A stretch of 64,000 nt of DNA from Bradyrhizobium sp. ISRA430 (GCF_029909975.1 NZ_CP094516.1:2604001-2668000); one strand, 5' to 3'. Positions 52,587 through 60,783 are shown, counted from the stretch's first letter. Program-made: numbers and translations. The notes: a model not told the origin generated them from the letters alone.

Positions 52587-53978
52587 TCAGACCCGCGCTT
52601 CGGCGAGGCTTGGCGCGCCTTCGCGCTGCGGGCCACGACGCAGGTAGAACCACCAGGTCAGCCCGAGGCAGGAGGCGTAGAAGGCGAGATAGATCGCGAG
52701 CGCGAGCTGCGGGCCGCCGGTCAGGGCGATCGACTTGCCGAAGCCGCTCGGGATCAGGTAGCCGCCGACCGCGCCGATCGCGCCGATGAAGCCGACTGCC
52801 GCACCGCTCTCGATGCTCGCCGTCTTCAATGCGAGCGCGCGTGCCGCATCGCCCTTGCCGCGCACCTTGAACAGGTTCTCCTCGCGGAAGATCGATGGGA
52901 TCATCCGGTAGGTCGAGCCGTTGCCGATGCCGGTCGTGACGAACAGGATCAGGAACATCGACAGGAAGCCGATGAAGTCCTTCTCTCCGACGAAGTAGAG
53001 TACGCCGATCGTCGCCGCCGCCATCGCGATGAAGTTCCAGAACGTGATGATGGAGCCACCGACCTTGTCGGCGAGCCAGCCGCCGAGCGGACGCGACAGC
53101 GAGCCGACCAGCGGTCCCAGGAACGCGATCGAGATCGTCATCGCCGGGAACTGCGTCTTGATCAGCAGCGGAAACGCCGCCGAGTAGCCGATGAAGGATC
53201 CGAACGTGCCGATATAGAGATACGCCATGATCCAGGTATGCTTGCGCTTGACGATCGCGAGCTGGTTCTTCACCGACGACTTGGCCGAGGTCAGGTTGTT
53301 CATGAAGAACACGGCACCGAACACCGCGATTGCGATCGGCAGCACCCACATCAGGCCGGCGTTCTGCAGGAAGATGCCGTCGACCGGCGTCGCCTGGAAC
53401 AGGTTGATGACGCCGAGCGTCATCAGGATCGGGGTGAGAAGCTGCACGCTGGACACGCCGATATTGCCGCCGGCCGCGTTCAGACCCAGCGCCGATCCCT
53501 TCATCCGGTCGGGAAAGAAGAAGGAGATGTTGGTCATGCTGGAGGCGAAATTGCCGCCGCCGAGGCCCGCGGTCGAGGCAATCAGCAGCATGAGCCAGAA
53601 CGGCGTATCCGGCTCGCTCACGAAATAGGCGAGCGACAGCGTCGGGATGAACAGCACCGCCGCGCTGAAGATAGTCCAGTTACGGCCGCCGAACGTCGTG
53701 ACCGCAAATGTATACGGGAAGCGCATCAAGGCCCCGATCAGGCCGGGGACGGCGACGAGCTGAAAGAGCTGGTCGGTGGTGTAGTGAAAGCCTGCCTGGG
53801 GCAGCTTGGTGGTGACAATGCTCCAGATCAGCCAGACCGAGAAGCCGATATGCTCGGCTACGATCGACCAGATCAGATTGCGTCGCGCGATAGTCTTGCC
53901 AGTCGCATTCCAGAACGCCTCGTCTTCGGGGCGCCAGTCCGAAATCCAAGTGGAGTTCAGAGTCGGATCTTTCGTCAT
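52587..53978 (-). CDS. narK: NarK-family nitrate/nitrite transporter (MFS)
   Basis: A 463-residue major-facilitator protein with about twelve helices. It has the nitrate-porter signature region (STAGLGGGNFASSMTNISFFFPDRMKGSALGLNAAGGNIGVS, with the NNP-type Gly-rich motif) and a second copy in the C-terminal half (GIGNGSTYRMIPSIF). It moves nitrate in or nitrite out. It heads the transcript with the flavoprotein and nitrate reductase genes. The 340-bp upstream region carries a sigma-54-like promoter and leader element shared with nrtABC. Confidence 0.93.
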   Translation of the reverse strand: MTKDPTLNSTWISDWRPEDEAFWNATGKTIARRNLIWSIVAEHIGFSVWLIWSIVTTKLPQAGFHYTTDQLFQLVAVPGLIGALMRFPYTFAVTTFGGRNWTIFSAAVLFIPTLSLAYFVSEPDTPFWLMLLIASTAGLGGGNFASSMTNISFFFPDRMKGSALGLNAAGGNIGVSSVQLLTPILMTLGVINLFQATPVDGIFLQNAGLMWVLPIAIAVFGAVFFMNNLTSAKSSVKNQLAIVKRKHTWIMAYLYIGTFGSFIGYSAAFPLLIKTQFPAMTISIAFLGPLVGSLSRPLGGWLADKVGGSIITFWNFIAMAAATIGVLYFVGEKDFIGFLSMFLILFVTTGIGNGSTYRMIPSIFREENLFKVRGKGDAARALALKTASIESGAAVGFIGAIGAVGGYLIPSGFGKSIALTGGPQLALAIYLAFYASCLGLTWWFYLRRGPQREGAPSLAEARV

Positions 53979-54127
53979 TGATAATCCCTTCCAGGCTCAC
54001 CGCTGCGTCGTTGCAGGCTCGGCCTCCAGGCATGGAGGCGTGCTCCGAGGCTTCACCCCCGGTGGCGAGTTCACGATGCTGATTGATGATGTTGAGGGAC
54101 GTCGTCGTTGGCGTCGCAAATTGACAG
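53979..54127 (-). promoter_or_regulatory. narK leader RNA with shared 14-nt element and hairpin
   Basis: From the predicted transcription start (about 54117) to the narK ATG lies a leader of about 138 nt. On the coding strand it contains CCTGCAACGACGCA (54004–54017), found again in the nrtA leader. A hairpin GCCTCCA-TGCC-TGGAGGC (54022–54039) is extended by imperfect outer pairing. In Bradyrhizobium the nas genes are known to be controlled after initiation by the NasS–NasT antitermination system. This leader is the obvious target, but I did not identify a canonical two-hexaloop NasT motif. Confidence 0.55.
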
Positions 54128-54144
54128 TTCAATTTCCGTGCCAA
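54128..54144 (-). promoter_or_regulatory. Sigma-54-like promoter of narK
   Basis: On the minus strand TTGGCAC-GGAAA-TTGAA, with GG at -24 and, ten bases later, GA where the consensus has GC at -12. The same sequence with identical spacing (TTGGCAC-N5-TTGAA) occurs upstream of nrtA. It lies 92 bp downstream of a palindromic element at 54237–54271. Confidence 0.65.
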
Positions 54145-54236
54145 CTGCGAGAGATCTGGAAATACAGGGATTTCAGCGCTTTATTCGCCTTGCCCGAAAT
54201 GCTTGCATGTCGTTTTCGCACGCTAATTTTGCGATT

Positions 54237-54271
54237 CGCTCAATCCTTGTGCGGCGCACAAGGATTGAGCG
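54237..54271. promoter_or_regulatory. 35-bp palindrome, candidate upstream activator site of narK
   Basis: Arms CGCTCAATCCTTGTGCG and CGCACAAGGATTGAGCG are perfect complements around a single central base. It lies between the nrtC stop and the narK promoter, 92 bp upstream of the latter. Half of it (GCTCAAT, two bases, TTGTGCG.CGCA) recurs upstream of nrtA at almost the same distance. It could be the enhancer for an NtrC-type activator. As RNA it would also form a strong hairpin after nrtC. Confidence 0.65.
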
Positions 54272-54318
54272 AGATGTCGATTATTTAGGCGTAGACGGTC
54301 TGCGCGTTAAACCTTGGT

Positions 54319-55113
54319 TTACGCCGCCTCAACGAAGCGATGACGCTCATAAAGGAATTCGAGCACGCGCCGCCGGCACTTCAGATAAGCGGCGTTGGTC
54401 GCGAGCTCGAGCCGCTTGCGCGGGCGCGCGAGCGGCACGTCCAGCACCTCGCCGATGCGCGCGGACGGGCCATTGGTCATCATCACGATGCGGTCGGACA
54501 GCAGCACGGCCTCGTCGACGTCGTGGGTGATCATCAGGATGGTATTGCCGAGCTTCTGATGCAGCGCCATCACCGAATCCTGCAAATGCGCGCGGGTCAG
54601 CGCGTCGAGCGCACCGAAGGGTTCGTCGAGCAGGAGAACCTTCGGCTCCATCGCAAGTGCGCGAGCAATGCCGACGCGCTGCTTCATTCCGCCGGAGATC
54701 TCCGAGGGACGCTTGTCCTTGGCATGCGCCATCTGCACGAGGTTGAGATTGTGCATGACCCAGGCCTCGCGCTCGCCCCGCGACTTGGTCTTGGCGAAGA
54801 CCTTGTCGACGCCGAGCTTGACGTTCTCGTAGACGGTGAGCCAGGGCAACAGGCTGTGGTTCTGGAACACCACGGCGCGATCAGGCCCCGGCGAATTCAC
54901 CTCGCGGTTCTCGAGCAGCACGCCGCCGGTGGTGGCACGGGTCAGGCCTGCGATGATGTTGAGCAGGGTCGACTTGCCGCAACCGGAGTGACCGATGATC
55001 GAGACATATTCGCCCTTCTCGATGGTGAGGTTGATCTCCTTCAGCACCTCGGTCGTCGCGCTGCCGCGGGTAAAGGTCTTGTCGATGTGGTCGAGCTTCA
55101 GATAGGCGGTCAT
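54319..55113 (-). CDS. nrtC: Nitrate ABC transporter ATP-binding protein
   Basis: A 264-residue ATPase with Walker A GHSGCGKSTLLNIIAG, signature ISGGMKQRVGIARALAMEP, Walker B VLLLDEPFGALDALT and switch histidine MITHDVDEAVLLSD. It is of the short NrtD/NasD type without the C-terminal substrate-binding-like domain of cyanobacterial NrtC. It follows nrtB by 12 bp and is the last gene of nrtABC. The following 340-bp gap separates it from narK. Confidence 0.92.
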   Translation of the reverse strand: MTAYLKLDHIDKTFTRGSATTEVLKEINLTIEKGEYVSIIGHSGCGKSTLLNIIAGLTRATTGGVLLENREVNSPGPDRAVVFQNHSLLPWLTVYENVKLGVDKVFAKTKSRGEREAWVMHNLNLVQMAHAKDKRPSEISGGMKQRVGIARALAMEPKVLLLDEPFGALDALTRAHLQDSVMALHQKLGNTILMITHDVDEAVLLSDRIVMMTNGPSARIGEVLDVPLARPRKRLELATNAAYLKCRRRVLEFLYERHRFVEAA

Positions 55114-55125
55114 TTGCCCTCTCCT

Positions 55126-56022
55126 TCAGTTCTGCGCGGTGCCGCGGGTGACGATCTTGCCGAGGCCCGCGATCAGGCGATCGAGCACGAAGCCGACGAT
55201 GCCGACATAGAACAGCGCCAGGATGATCTCGCTGATATGCGAGGAGTTCCAGGCGTCCCAGATGAAGAAGCCGATGCCGACGCCTCCGATCAGCATCTCG
55301 GCCGCGACGATCGCGAGCCATGAGAGGCCAATGCCGATGCGAAGCCCCGTGAAGATGTAGGGTGCGGCTGCCGGGATCATGATCTTGGCGAAGAACTCCA
55401 GCGGATTAAGCTGCACCACCGCGGCGACGTTGCGGTAGTCCTGTGGGATGTTGCGGACGCCCACCGCGGTGTTGATGATGATCGGCCAGATCGAGGTGAT
55501 GAAGATGACGAAGATCGCCGACGGCTGGCCGTCGCGGAAAGCCGCGAGCGAGAGCGGCAGCCAGGCGAGCGGCGGAATCGTGCGCAGCACCTGGAATAGC
55601 GGATCGAGCCCGCGCATCGCCCAGACCGACTGCCCGACCAGCACACCGAGTGCGATGCCGGCGACCGCGGAGAGCGAATAGCCGAAGGCGACACGCTGGA
55701 GACTGGCGGAGAGATGCCAGAACAGGCCCTTGTCGATGCCGCCATGGTCGAAGAACGGATCGAAGATCAGCTCCTTGGTGTCCTTGAACACCTTCGACGG
55801 CGGCGGCAGGGTCGAGCCGGCGCGGCGGCAGACGAGCTCCCACATCAGCGTCAACAGCGCGAGCACGACGAGCGGCGGAATGACGCGCACAGCCGCCTCT
55901 TTCGCCATCCGCACGTAAGTCTCGCTTCGCGACGGGCGCTTCGGTGTCATCGCAACGATCGGCGCGGCGGCACCCGCGGGGGTCGCAGTTTCAATGTCCA
56001 TCTTCGTGGCAGGCATGTTCAT
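55126..56022 (-). CDS. nrtB: Nitrate ABC transporter permease
   Basis: A 298-residue inner-membrane permease of the NitT/TauT family. The ATG at 56022 (MNMPATKMDIET) has a GGAGAAG site six bases upstream; a longer in-frame start at 56082 overlaps the nrtA stop but adds an unlikely Pro/Arg-rich tail. It has about six helices, a periplasmic loop (CRRAGSTLPPPSKVFKDTKEL), and the EAA loop (RNVAAVVQLNPLEFFAKIMIPAAAPYIFTGLRIGIG). Confidence 0.92.
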   Translation of the reverse strand: MNMPATKMDIETATPAGAAAPIVAMTPKRPSRSETYVRMAKEAAVRVIPPLVVLALLTLMWELVCRRAGSTLPPPSKVFKDTKELIFDPFFDHGGIDKGLFWHLSASLQRVAFGYSLSAVAGIALGVLVGQSVWAMRGLDPLFQVLRTIPPLAWLPLSLAAFRDGQPSAIFVIFITSIWPIIINTAVGVRNIPQDYRNVAAVVQLNPLEFFAKIMIPAAAPYIFTGLRIGIGLSWLAIVAAEMLIGGVGIGFFIWDAWNSSHISEIILALFYVGIVGFVLDRLIAGLGKIVTRGTAQN

Positions 56023-56081
56023 CGCAATCTTCTCCGGCTTCCCAAGACGATGCGGCCGCCTGACGGCGGCCGCGGGCTCCA

Positions 56082-57401
56082 TCAGACTTCGACGCGCTTG
56101 ATCGCGAGCGACTTCAGATAGGCAGCCGGATTTTCAGGATCGAACACCTTGCCGTCGAAGAAGGTCTCCTTGCCGCGCGAGGTGGAGGTCGGGATGTCGG
56201 AGCTTGCTACGCCGAGCGCCTTGGCCGCGTCTTTCCAGAGGTCCTCGCGATTGACCTTGGCAATCAGCGCCTTGCTGTCGAAGCCGGGCTCGTACTTGCC
56301 CCAGCGGATGTCCTCCGTCATGAACCAGAGATCGTGGCTCTGGAACGGATAGGAGGCGTGGTCCTTCCAGAAACGCATCTGCTGCGGCGAATTCTCGACC
56401 ACACGGCCGGTGCCGTAGTCGAACTTGCCCTTCATGCGGTCGGTGACGTCCTCGACCGGGCAGTTGATCCACTGCCGCTTGGCGCAGATGGCTGCGGCTT
56501 CCTCACGGTTCTCGACCTTCTCGGCCCATTGCTGGGCTTCCATCACCGCCATCAGCAGGGCCTTCGCCGCCTTCGGGTATTTGTCGACCCAGGCCGCGCG
56601 CATGCCAAGCGACTTTTCGGGATGCTTGTCCCAGAGCTCCCCGGTGGTGATCGCGGTGTAGCCGATCTCCTGGTGGATGAGCTGGAGATTCCAAGGCTCG
56701 CAAACGCAGAAGCAGTCCATCGTGCCAACCTTCATGTTGGCGACCATCTGCGGCGGCGGCACGACGATGGTCTCGATGTCCTTGTCCGGATCGATACCGC
56801 CGGCGGCGAGCCAGTAGCGGATCCAGAGATCGTGGGTGCCGCCGGGAAAGGTCATCGCCGCCTTCACGGCCTTGCCGGAGGCCTTCTTCTTCTTCTCGAG
56901 GGCGATCTTGAAGGGCGCGGTGTCGATGCCGACCTTGACGTCGGCATATTCCTTCGCCACCGAGATGCACTGGCCGTTGAGATTGAGCCGCGCCAGGATG
57001 TACATCGGCGTTGGCTGGTTGTTCTGCGTCACCTTGCCGGCGGAGATCAGGTACGGCATCGGCGTGAGGATATGCGCGCCATCGATGCCGTTGCCTTCCG
57101 AGCCGAGCACCAGGTTGTCGCGCGTCGTGCCCCAGGAGGCCTGCTTCTGCACCTCGACATCGGGCATGCCGAATTTGGCGAAGATACCCTTCTCCTTCGC
57201 AACGAACAGCGGGGTCGCATCGGTGAGTGCGATGAAGCCGAGCTTGGCGCCCTTGACCTCGGGGCCTGTGTCTTGCGCGAACGCACCGGCGGGGAAATTC
57301 AATTTGGCGGCGGCGAGAAGTGCGGCGGTGCTGCCGGTCGCCTTCAACAATTGACGGCGGCTGAGGCCACTCTCCGAGGGCCGGCGAATGCGCTTGGTCA
57401 T
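56082..57401 (-). CDS. nrtA: Nitrate ABC transporter substrate-binding protein
   Basis: A 439-residue periplasmic nitrate receptor with a twin-arginine signal (GLSRRQLLKATGSTAALLAAAKLNFPAGAFA), so it is exported folded by Tat. The mature domain matches NrtA: LGFIALTDATPLFVAKEKGIFAKFGMPDVEVQKQASWGTTRDNL, GIDGAHILTPMPYL, the TFPGGTHDLWIRYWLAAGGIDPDKD core and GTMDCFCVCEPWNLQLIHQEIGYTAIT. It heads the nrtABC operon and has a 347-bp upstream region carrying the regulatory elements listed separately. Confidence 0.94.
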   Translation of the reverse strand: MTKRIRRPSESGLSRRQLLKATGSTAALLAAAKLNFPAGAFAQDTGPEVKGAKLGFIALTDATPLFVAKEKGIFAKFGMPDVEVQKQASWGTTRDNLVLGSEGNGIDGAHILTPMPYLISAGKVTQNNQPTPMYILARLNLNGQCISVAKEYADVKVGIDTAPFKIALEKKKKASGKAVKAAMTFPGGTHDLWIRYWLAAGGIDPDKDIETIVVPPPQMVANMKVGTMDCFCVCEPWNLQLIHQEIGYTAITTGELWDKHPEKSLGMRAAWVDKYPKAAKALLMAVMEAQQWAEKVENREEAAAICAKRQWINCPVEDVTDRMKGKFDYGTGRVVENSPQQMRFWKDHASYPFQSHDLWFMTEDIRWGKYEPGFDSKALIAKVNREDLWKDAAKALGVASSDIPTSTSRGKETFFDGKVFDPENPAAYLKSLAIKRVEV

Positions 57402-57585
57402 AGGTCGTGTCGTCCTTTGCGTCGTTGCAGGAAATGAGTGCGTCAGTGCACACGAGCCCGCTCGTCCGGTGACGCCGCCATTGGCGCATGCGAACGCATG
57501 ACGGGAGAGACCCCCGTCGCGGTGGCGTCGGCAAAGTCGGATGAGAAGTCTCGCGGGACGGCTTCAATGGCGTCGGCACAAGCTA
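57402..57585 (-). promoter_or_regulatory. nrtA leader RNA with shared 14-nt element
   Basis: A leader of about 170 nt precedes nrtA. It contains CCTGCAACGACGCA (57418–57431), identical to the element in the narK leader and 16 nt from the ATG. It also contains short hairpins (GACGGG...CCCGTC; ATGCG-TT-CGCAT) enclosed by a GACGCC...GGCGTC pairing. A post-initiation control element, possibly NasT-responsive, is inferred. Confidence 0.55.
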
Positions 57586-57602
57586 TTCAAGCTTTGTGCC
57601 AA
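57586..57602 (-). promoter_or_regulatory. Sigma-54-like promoter of nrtABC
   Basis: On the minus strand TTGGCAC-AAAGC-TTGAA, matching the narK promoter at every fixed position and in spacing. The -12 dinucleotide is GA instead of GC in both. It is 94 bp downstream of the conserved upstream element. Confidence 0.65.
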
Positions 57603-57662
57603 GCCGATCGACGCAAATATTACATGTAGATCAATGAATTACGCCCACAGGAACAGATTGTC

Positions 57663-57717
57663 GCGGGCCGCCTTCCGCACGCGGAACTTGCGGCCCGCTC
57701 AATTTTTGTGCGCCGCA
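57663..57717. promoter_or_regulatory. Upstream element and GC-rich nested hairpin before nrtA
   Basis: GCTCAAT-TT-TTGTGCGCCGCA at 57697–57717 matches 19 of 21 positions of the narK palindrome arm (read on its complement). It is placed 94 bp from the promoter, fitting an activator site. Next to it, GCGGGCCG...CGGCCCGC (57663–57698) encloses TTCCGC-AC-GCGGAA. This nested hairpin lies 51 bp beyond the dioxygenase stop and may terminate that gene, although it lacks a T run. Confidence 0.55.
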
Positions 57718-57748
57718 TATAAACTAGGCGGCGCCGGGGTGCGTCTTT

Positions 57749-58666
57749 TCAGGCGGGCTCCCCGACCTTCACCCCGAGCGGCTTCGGGGCCTGGCCGCCG
57801 CCCGGCTTGAGGTGGAATTCGTAACTCATCAGGTGCCAGCGCCCATTGGACTTGGTGCCGTCGGGCATCGCCGGATCGTCGCGCGGCTCGACCTTGGCGA
57901 TGAGGTCGTCCTTGACCCCGAACACCACGTCGGAATCGAGATATTTGTCGCCGCCGATGAAGACGTGGGTGATCAGCGGCTCAAAGCCCTTCGCGTTCAC
58001 CAGGAAATGCACGTGCGCGGGGCGCATCGGATGACGCTTGGTCTGCATGATCATCTCGCCGACCGGCCCATCGGTCGGGATCGGGTAGCTGCAGGGCAGG
58101 ATGGTGCGGAAGAAGAAGCGGCCGTCGCTATCCGTCACGAAGCGCGCCCGCGCCGAGGCGCCGACCTCGTCGTAGTTCGGCTTCTGTGAATCGTAGAAGC
58201 CGTCGTCATCCGCATGCCAGACGTCGACGGGGACGCCTGCGAGCGGCTTACCCTGGAGATCGGTGACGCGGCTTTGCACGAACATCTTCTCGCCGGTCAG
58301 GTTGTTCGGGGAGATGTCGGTGCCGTGCGCGGTCACCTTGTGCTCGCCGACATAGAAGGGGCCGAGCACGGTGGTCTGGGTGGCGCCGTCGCGATCGCGA
58401 TGGTTGACGGCATCGACCAGCATGGAGACGCCGAGCACGTCGGACAGGAGGATGAATTCCTGCCGCGTGTCGGTGCATTTCTGGCCGGTACGGGTCAGGA
58501 AGTCGATCGCATATTCCCATTCCTCGAAGCTGAGACCGGTCTTGCTCACGTAATCGTGCAGCGACTTCACCAGTTCCTGGAGCAGGAATTTCGCGCGTGG
58601 GGTCGGTGTATTGTCGAAACTGCGGACGACGGCTTCGGTGAGTTCGGTCTCGCTGAACTGGGTCAT
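57749..58666 (-). CDS. Intradiol ring-cleavage dioxygenase (catechol/hydroxyquinol 1,2-dioxygenase type)
   Basis: A 305-residue non-haem Fe(III) dioxygenase. All four iron ligands are visible: Y158 (DDDGFYDS), Y194 (PCSYPIPTDG), H218 and H220 (RPAHVHF). An N-terminal helical dimerisation domain (about 1–100) precedes the catalytic beta-sandwich, as in catechol and hydroxyquinol 1,2-dioxygenases. No muconate cycloisomerase or maleylacetate reductase is adjacent, so the ring substrate cannot be settled; the hydroxyquinol type is favoured by overall resemblance only. It is divergent from the serine hydrolase gene. Confidence 0.87.
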   Translation of the reverse strand: MTQFSETELTEAVVRSFDNTPTPRAKFLLQELVKSLHDYVSKTGLSFEEWEYAIDFLTRTGQKCTDTRQEFILLSDVLGVSMLVDAVNHRDRDGATQTTVLGPFYVGEHKVTAHGTDISPNNLTGEKMFVQSRVTDLQGKPLAGVPVDVWHADDDGFYDSQKPNYDEVGASARARFVTDSDGRFFFRTILPCSYPIPTDGPVGEMIMQTKRHPMRPAHVHFLVNAKGFEPLITHVFIGGDKYLDSDVVFGVKDDLIAKVEPRDDPAMPDGTKSNGRWHLMSYEFHLKPGGGQAPKPLGVKVGEPA

Positions 58667-58829
58667 AGGCTGCCTGCTCTCAATTTTTCTCGTTGGCCCG
58701 GTGGGCTCCCTGGAAGCGTTCCAGAGTGCAGCCTACACCACTCGACCCGGCTGCGTTAAGCGCGACCGGCTTGGAATGGGCGCGCCATTTCGCTATCAAC
58801 TGGCCTACAAAAACTGCCCGGAGGAACTG

Positions 58830-60104
58830 ATGCTCGCCCCCACTCCCGCCTCCCCCGAATCCGTCGGCATGTCCAAGGCTGCGCTCGACCGCATCGATGC
58901 GCATCTGAAGAACCGGTACATCGATGCCGGCCGCTTCCCCGGCACGCATCTCCTCGTCTACCGTCGCGGCAAGGTCGCGCACAGCTCGGTCCAGGGCCTT
59001 GCCGACGTCGAGCGCAAGCTGCCGGTCAAGGACGACACCATCTACCGCATTTATTCCATGACCAAGCCGCTCACCAGCGTCGCCTTCATGATGCTGGTCG
59101 AGGAGGGCCTCGTCGCGATCGACGAGCCCGTTGCCAAATACATTCCGGAATGGAAGGATCTCGGCGTGTTCGTCGCCGGCACCTCGCCGGCCTTCCTGAC
59201 CCGGCCGCCGACCCGGCCCATGCTGATCGTCGACCTCCTGCGCCACACCTCCGGTCTCACCTACGGCTTCCAGCAGCGCTCCAACGTCGATGCCGCGTAC
59301 CGCGCCGAGAAGATCGGCGAGGTGGAGAAATCCGGTACGCTGCAAACGATGATCGAGGGGCTCGCCAAGATCCCGCTGGAGTTCTCGCCCGGAGAAGCCT
59401 GGAACTACTCGGTCTCAACCGACGTGATCGGCTACCTCATCGGCAAGATCTCAGGGATTCCGTTCGAGCAGTTTCTGAAGCAGCGGATCCTCGATCCGCT
59501 CGGCATGATTGACACCGATTTCCACGTGCCGGCCTCCAAGGCGCATCGCTTCGCCGCCTGCTATTCCGCCGATCCGGGTGGCGGCATGACCTTCCATGCC
59601 GGTCAGCGCCGCGAGGGCCTGACGCTCCAGGACGACCCGACGACGAGTTCGTTTCTGTCGCCGCCCTCCTTCATCTCGGGCGGAGGCGGCCTGTGCTCGA
59701 CGGTTGCCGACTATCTCACCTTCTGCCGCGCGCTGCTCAACGGCGGCGAGCTCGGCGGCGTCCGGCTGATTGGACCGAAGACGCTGGCGCTGATGACGAC
59801 CAACCACATTCCGGGTGGCCGCGCGCTCCCGGAAGTGTCGCGCTCATTGTTCTCCGAGGCGACGTATAACGGCATCGGCTTCGGTCTCGGCTTCGCCGTG
59901 ACCATGCGCCCGGCCGAAACGCTGATCGCCGGCAGCCCCGGCGAGTACAATTGGGGCGGCGCGGCCACGACGTCATTCTGGATCGATCCGGCCGAGGAGC
60001 TGATCGCGATCTTCATGACGCAGGTGCTGCCGTCGAGCGCCTATCCGATCCGCCGCGAGCTGCGCAGCATGGTCTACGCCGCGATCACCGAGAGTAACCT
60101 GTAG
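58830..60104 (+). CDS. Serine hydrolase of the beta-lactamase class C/EstB type
   Basis: A 424-residue protein with penicillin-binding fold motifs: SMTK with nucleophile S76 and base K79 (IYRIYSMTKPLTSVAF), and a Tyr motif in WNYSVSTDVIGYL. It has no signal peptide from the chosen ATG at 58830 (MLAPTPASPES), which has a strong GGAGGAA site. It is probably a cytoplasmic esterase or amidase rather than a beta-lactamase. The Trp-Gly-Gly near the C terminus (YNWGGAATTSFWIDP) resembles the KTG position in such esterases. Confidence 0.88.
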   Translation: MLAPTPASPESVGMSKAALDRIDAHLKNRYIDAGRFPGTHLLVYRRGKVAHSSVQGLADVERKLPVKDDTIYRIYSMTKPLTSVAFMMLVEEGLVAIDEPVAKYIPEWKDLGVFVAGTSPAFLTRPPTRPMLIVDLLRHTSGLTYGFQQRSNVDAAYRAEKIGEVEKSGTLQTMIEGLAKIPLEFSPGEAWNYSVSTDVIGYLIGKISGIPFEQFLKQRILDPLGMIDTDFHVPASKAHRFAACYSADPGGGMTFHAGQRREGLTLQDDPTTSSFLSPPSFISGGGGLCSTVADYLTFCRALLNGGELGGVRLIGPKTLALMTTNHIPGGRALPEVSRSLFSEATYNGIGFGLGFAVTMRPAETLIAGSPGEYNWGGAATTSFWIDPAEELIAIFMTQVLPSSAYPIRRELRSMVYAAITESNL

Positions 60105-60156
60105 TTCGTTCGCGACGGGCTTTTCCGCGATCACTCGCGAGAGGGACTGATGACGG

Positions 60157-60261
60157 TCATGGGCTGTGCGCCGGCTTCTTGTCGACGACGGTGCGCCTCT
60201 TCGTCTTGATGTCCTGGACGACATAGAATTCGTCGGCCGCAAACACCTCCCTCCAGCAACC
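60157..60261 (-). pseudogene. Possible remnant of a small secreted-protein gene (C-terminal end only)
   Basis: On the minus strand the last 34 codons before a stop read like a genuine protein tail (DEFYVVQDIKTKRRTVVDKKP). This resembles the YVVQD-TKK-C-VVDKKP ends of small exported rhizobial proteins, from memory. Upstream of it the frame loses that character, so the 5' part seems missing. The rest of the 317-bp gap (60105–60421) holds the promoter of the DUF1236 gene. Confidence 0.35.
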
Positions 60262-60421
60262 ATCAGCGCTGCGGTTACCATCTCCAGCTTCATTTGGTCC
60301 GCCGGGTGTTCCGGATCGGACGATCCTTGAACGGGAAGAAGCGGCAGTTTGTTCCTCGTCCCGGGAACGTCGCTCAACGTGAGTTGTTGATGCCGCACTT
60401 AGTTCGTTTGAGGAGAACAAG

Positions 60422-60763
60422 ATGAAAAAGCTGTTCCTGCTTTCTGCGGCGGCGGTCTTTATCTCGACCGGCGCGATCGCGCAAACCACCGTGACGACGA
60501 CGACCGGAACCGGTCACGCCGCGGTTCAGATCGAGCCGCAATACCGTACCAAGATCAAAAGCTATATCACCGAGCACCGCGTGCGCCCGATCGTGACGAA
60601 GGAAAAGATCATCGTCGGCGGGACGGTGCCGCAAGACGTCGAGCTCGAGGCGGTTCCGGCGGACTGGGGTCCGTCCCTGACGCAATATCGCTATGTCTAC
60701 TCCGGCGATCGCGTGATGCTCGTGGATCCGGGCACGCGAACGGTGGTTCAGGAAATCGATTGA
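60422..60763 (+). CDS. DUF1236-containing exported protein
   Basis: A 113-residue small exported protein with a clear signal (MKKLFLLSAAAVFISTGAIA). The mature part has a Thr-rich start (TTVTTTTGTG) followed by the DUF1236 pattern: QIEPQYRTKIKSYITEHRVRPIVTKEKIIVGGTVPQDVELEAVPADWG, YRYVYSGDRVMLVDPGTRTVVQEI. Its role is unknown; the family is common in rhizobia. An ATG at 60422 preceded by GAGGAG marks the start. A hairpin terminator follows. Confidence 0.88.
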   Translation: MKKLFLLSAAAVFISTGAIAQTTVTTTTGTGHAAVQIEPQYRTKIKSYITEHRVRPIVTKEKIIVGGTVPQDVELEAVPADWGPSLTQYRYVYSGDRVMLVDPGTRTVVQEID

Positions 60764-60783
60764 TCGAGATGCGATGGAAACCA

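Noticed and set aside
57621..57634. TACAT-GTAG-ATCAA, resembling an FNR/FixK box upstream of nrtA.
   Set aside because: Only one half-site (ATCAA) fits the TTGAT-N4-ATCAA consensus, and narK lacks an equivalent.
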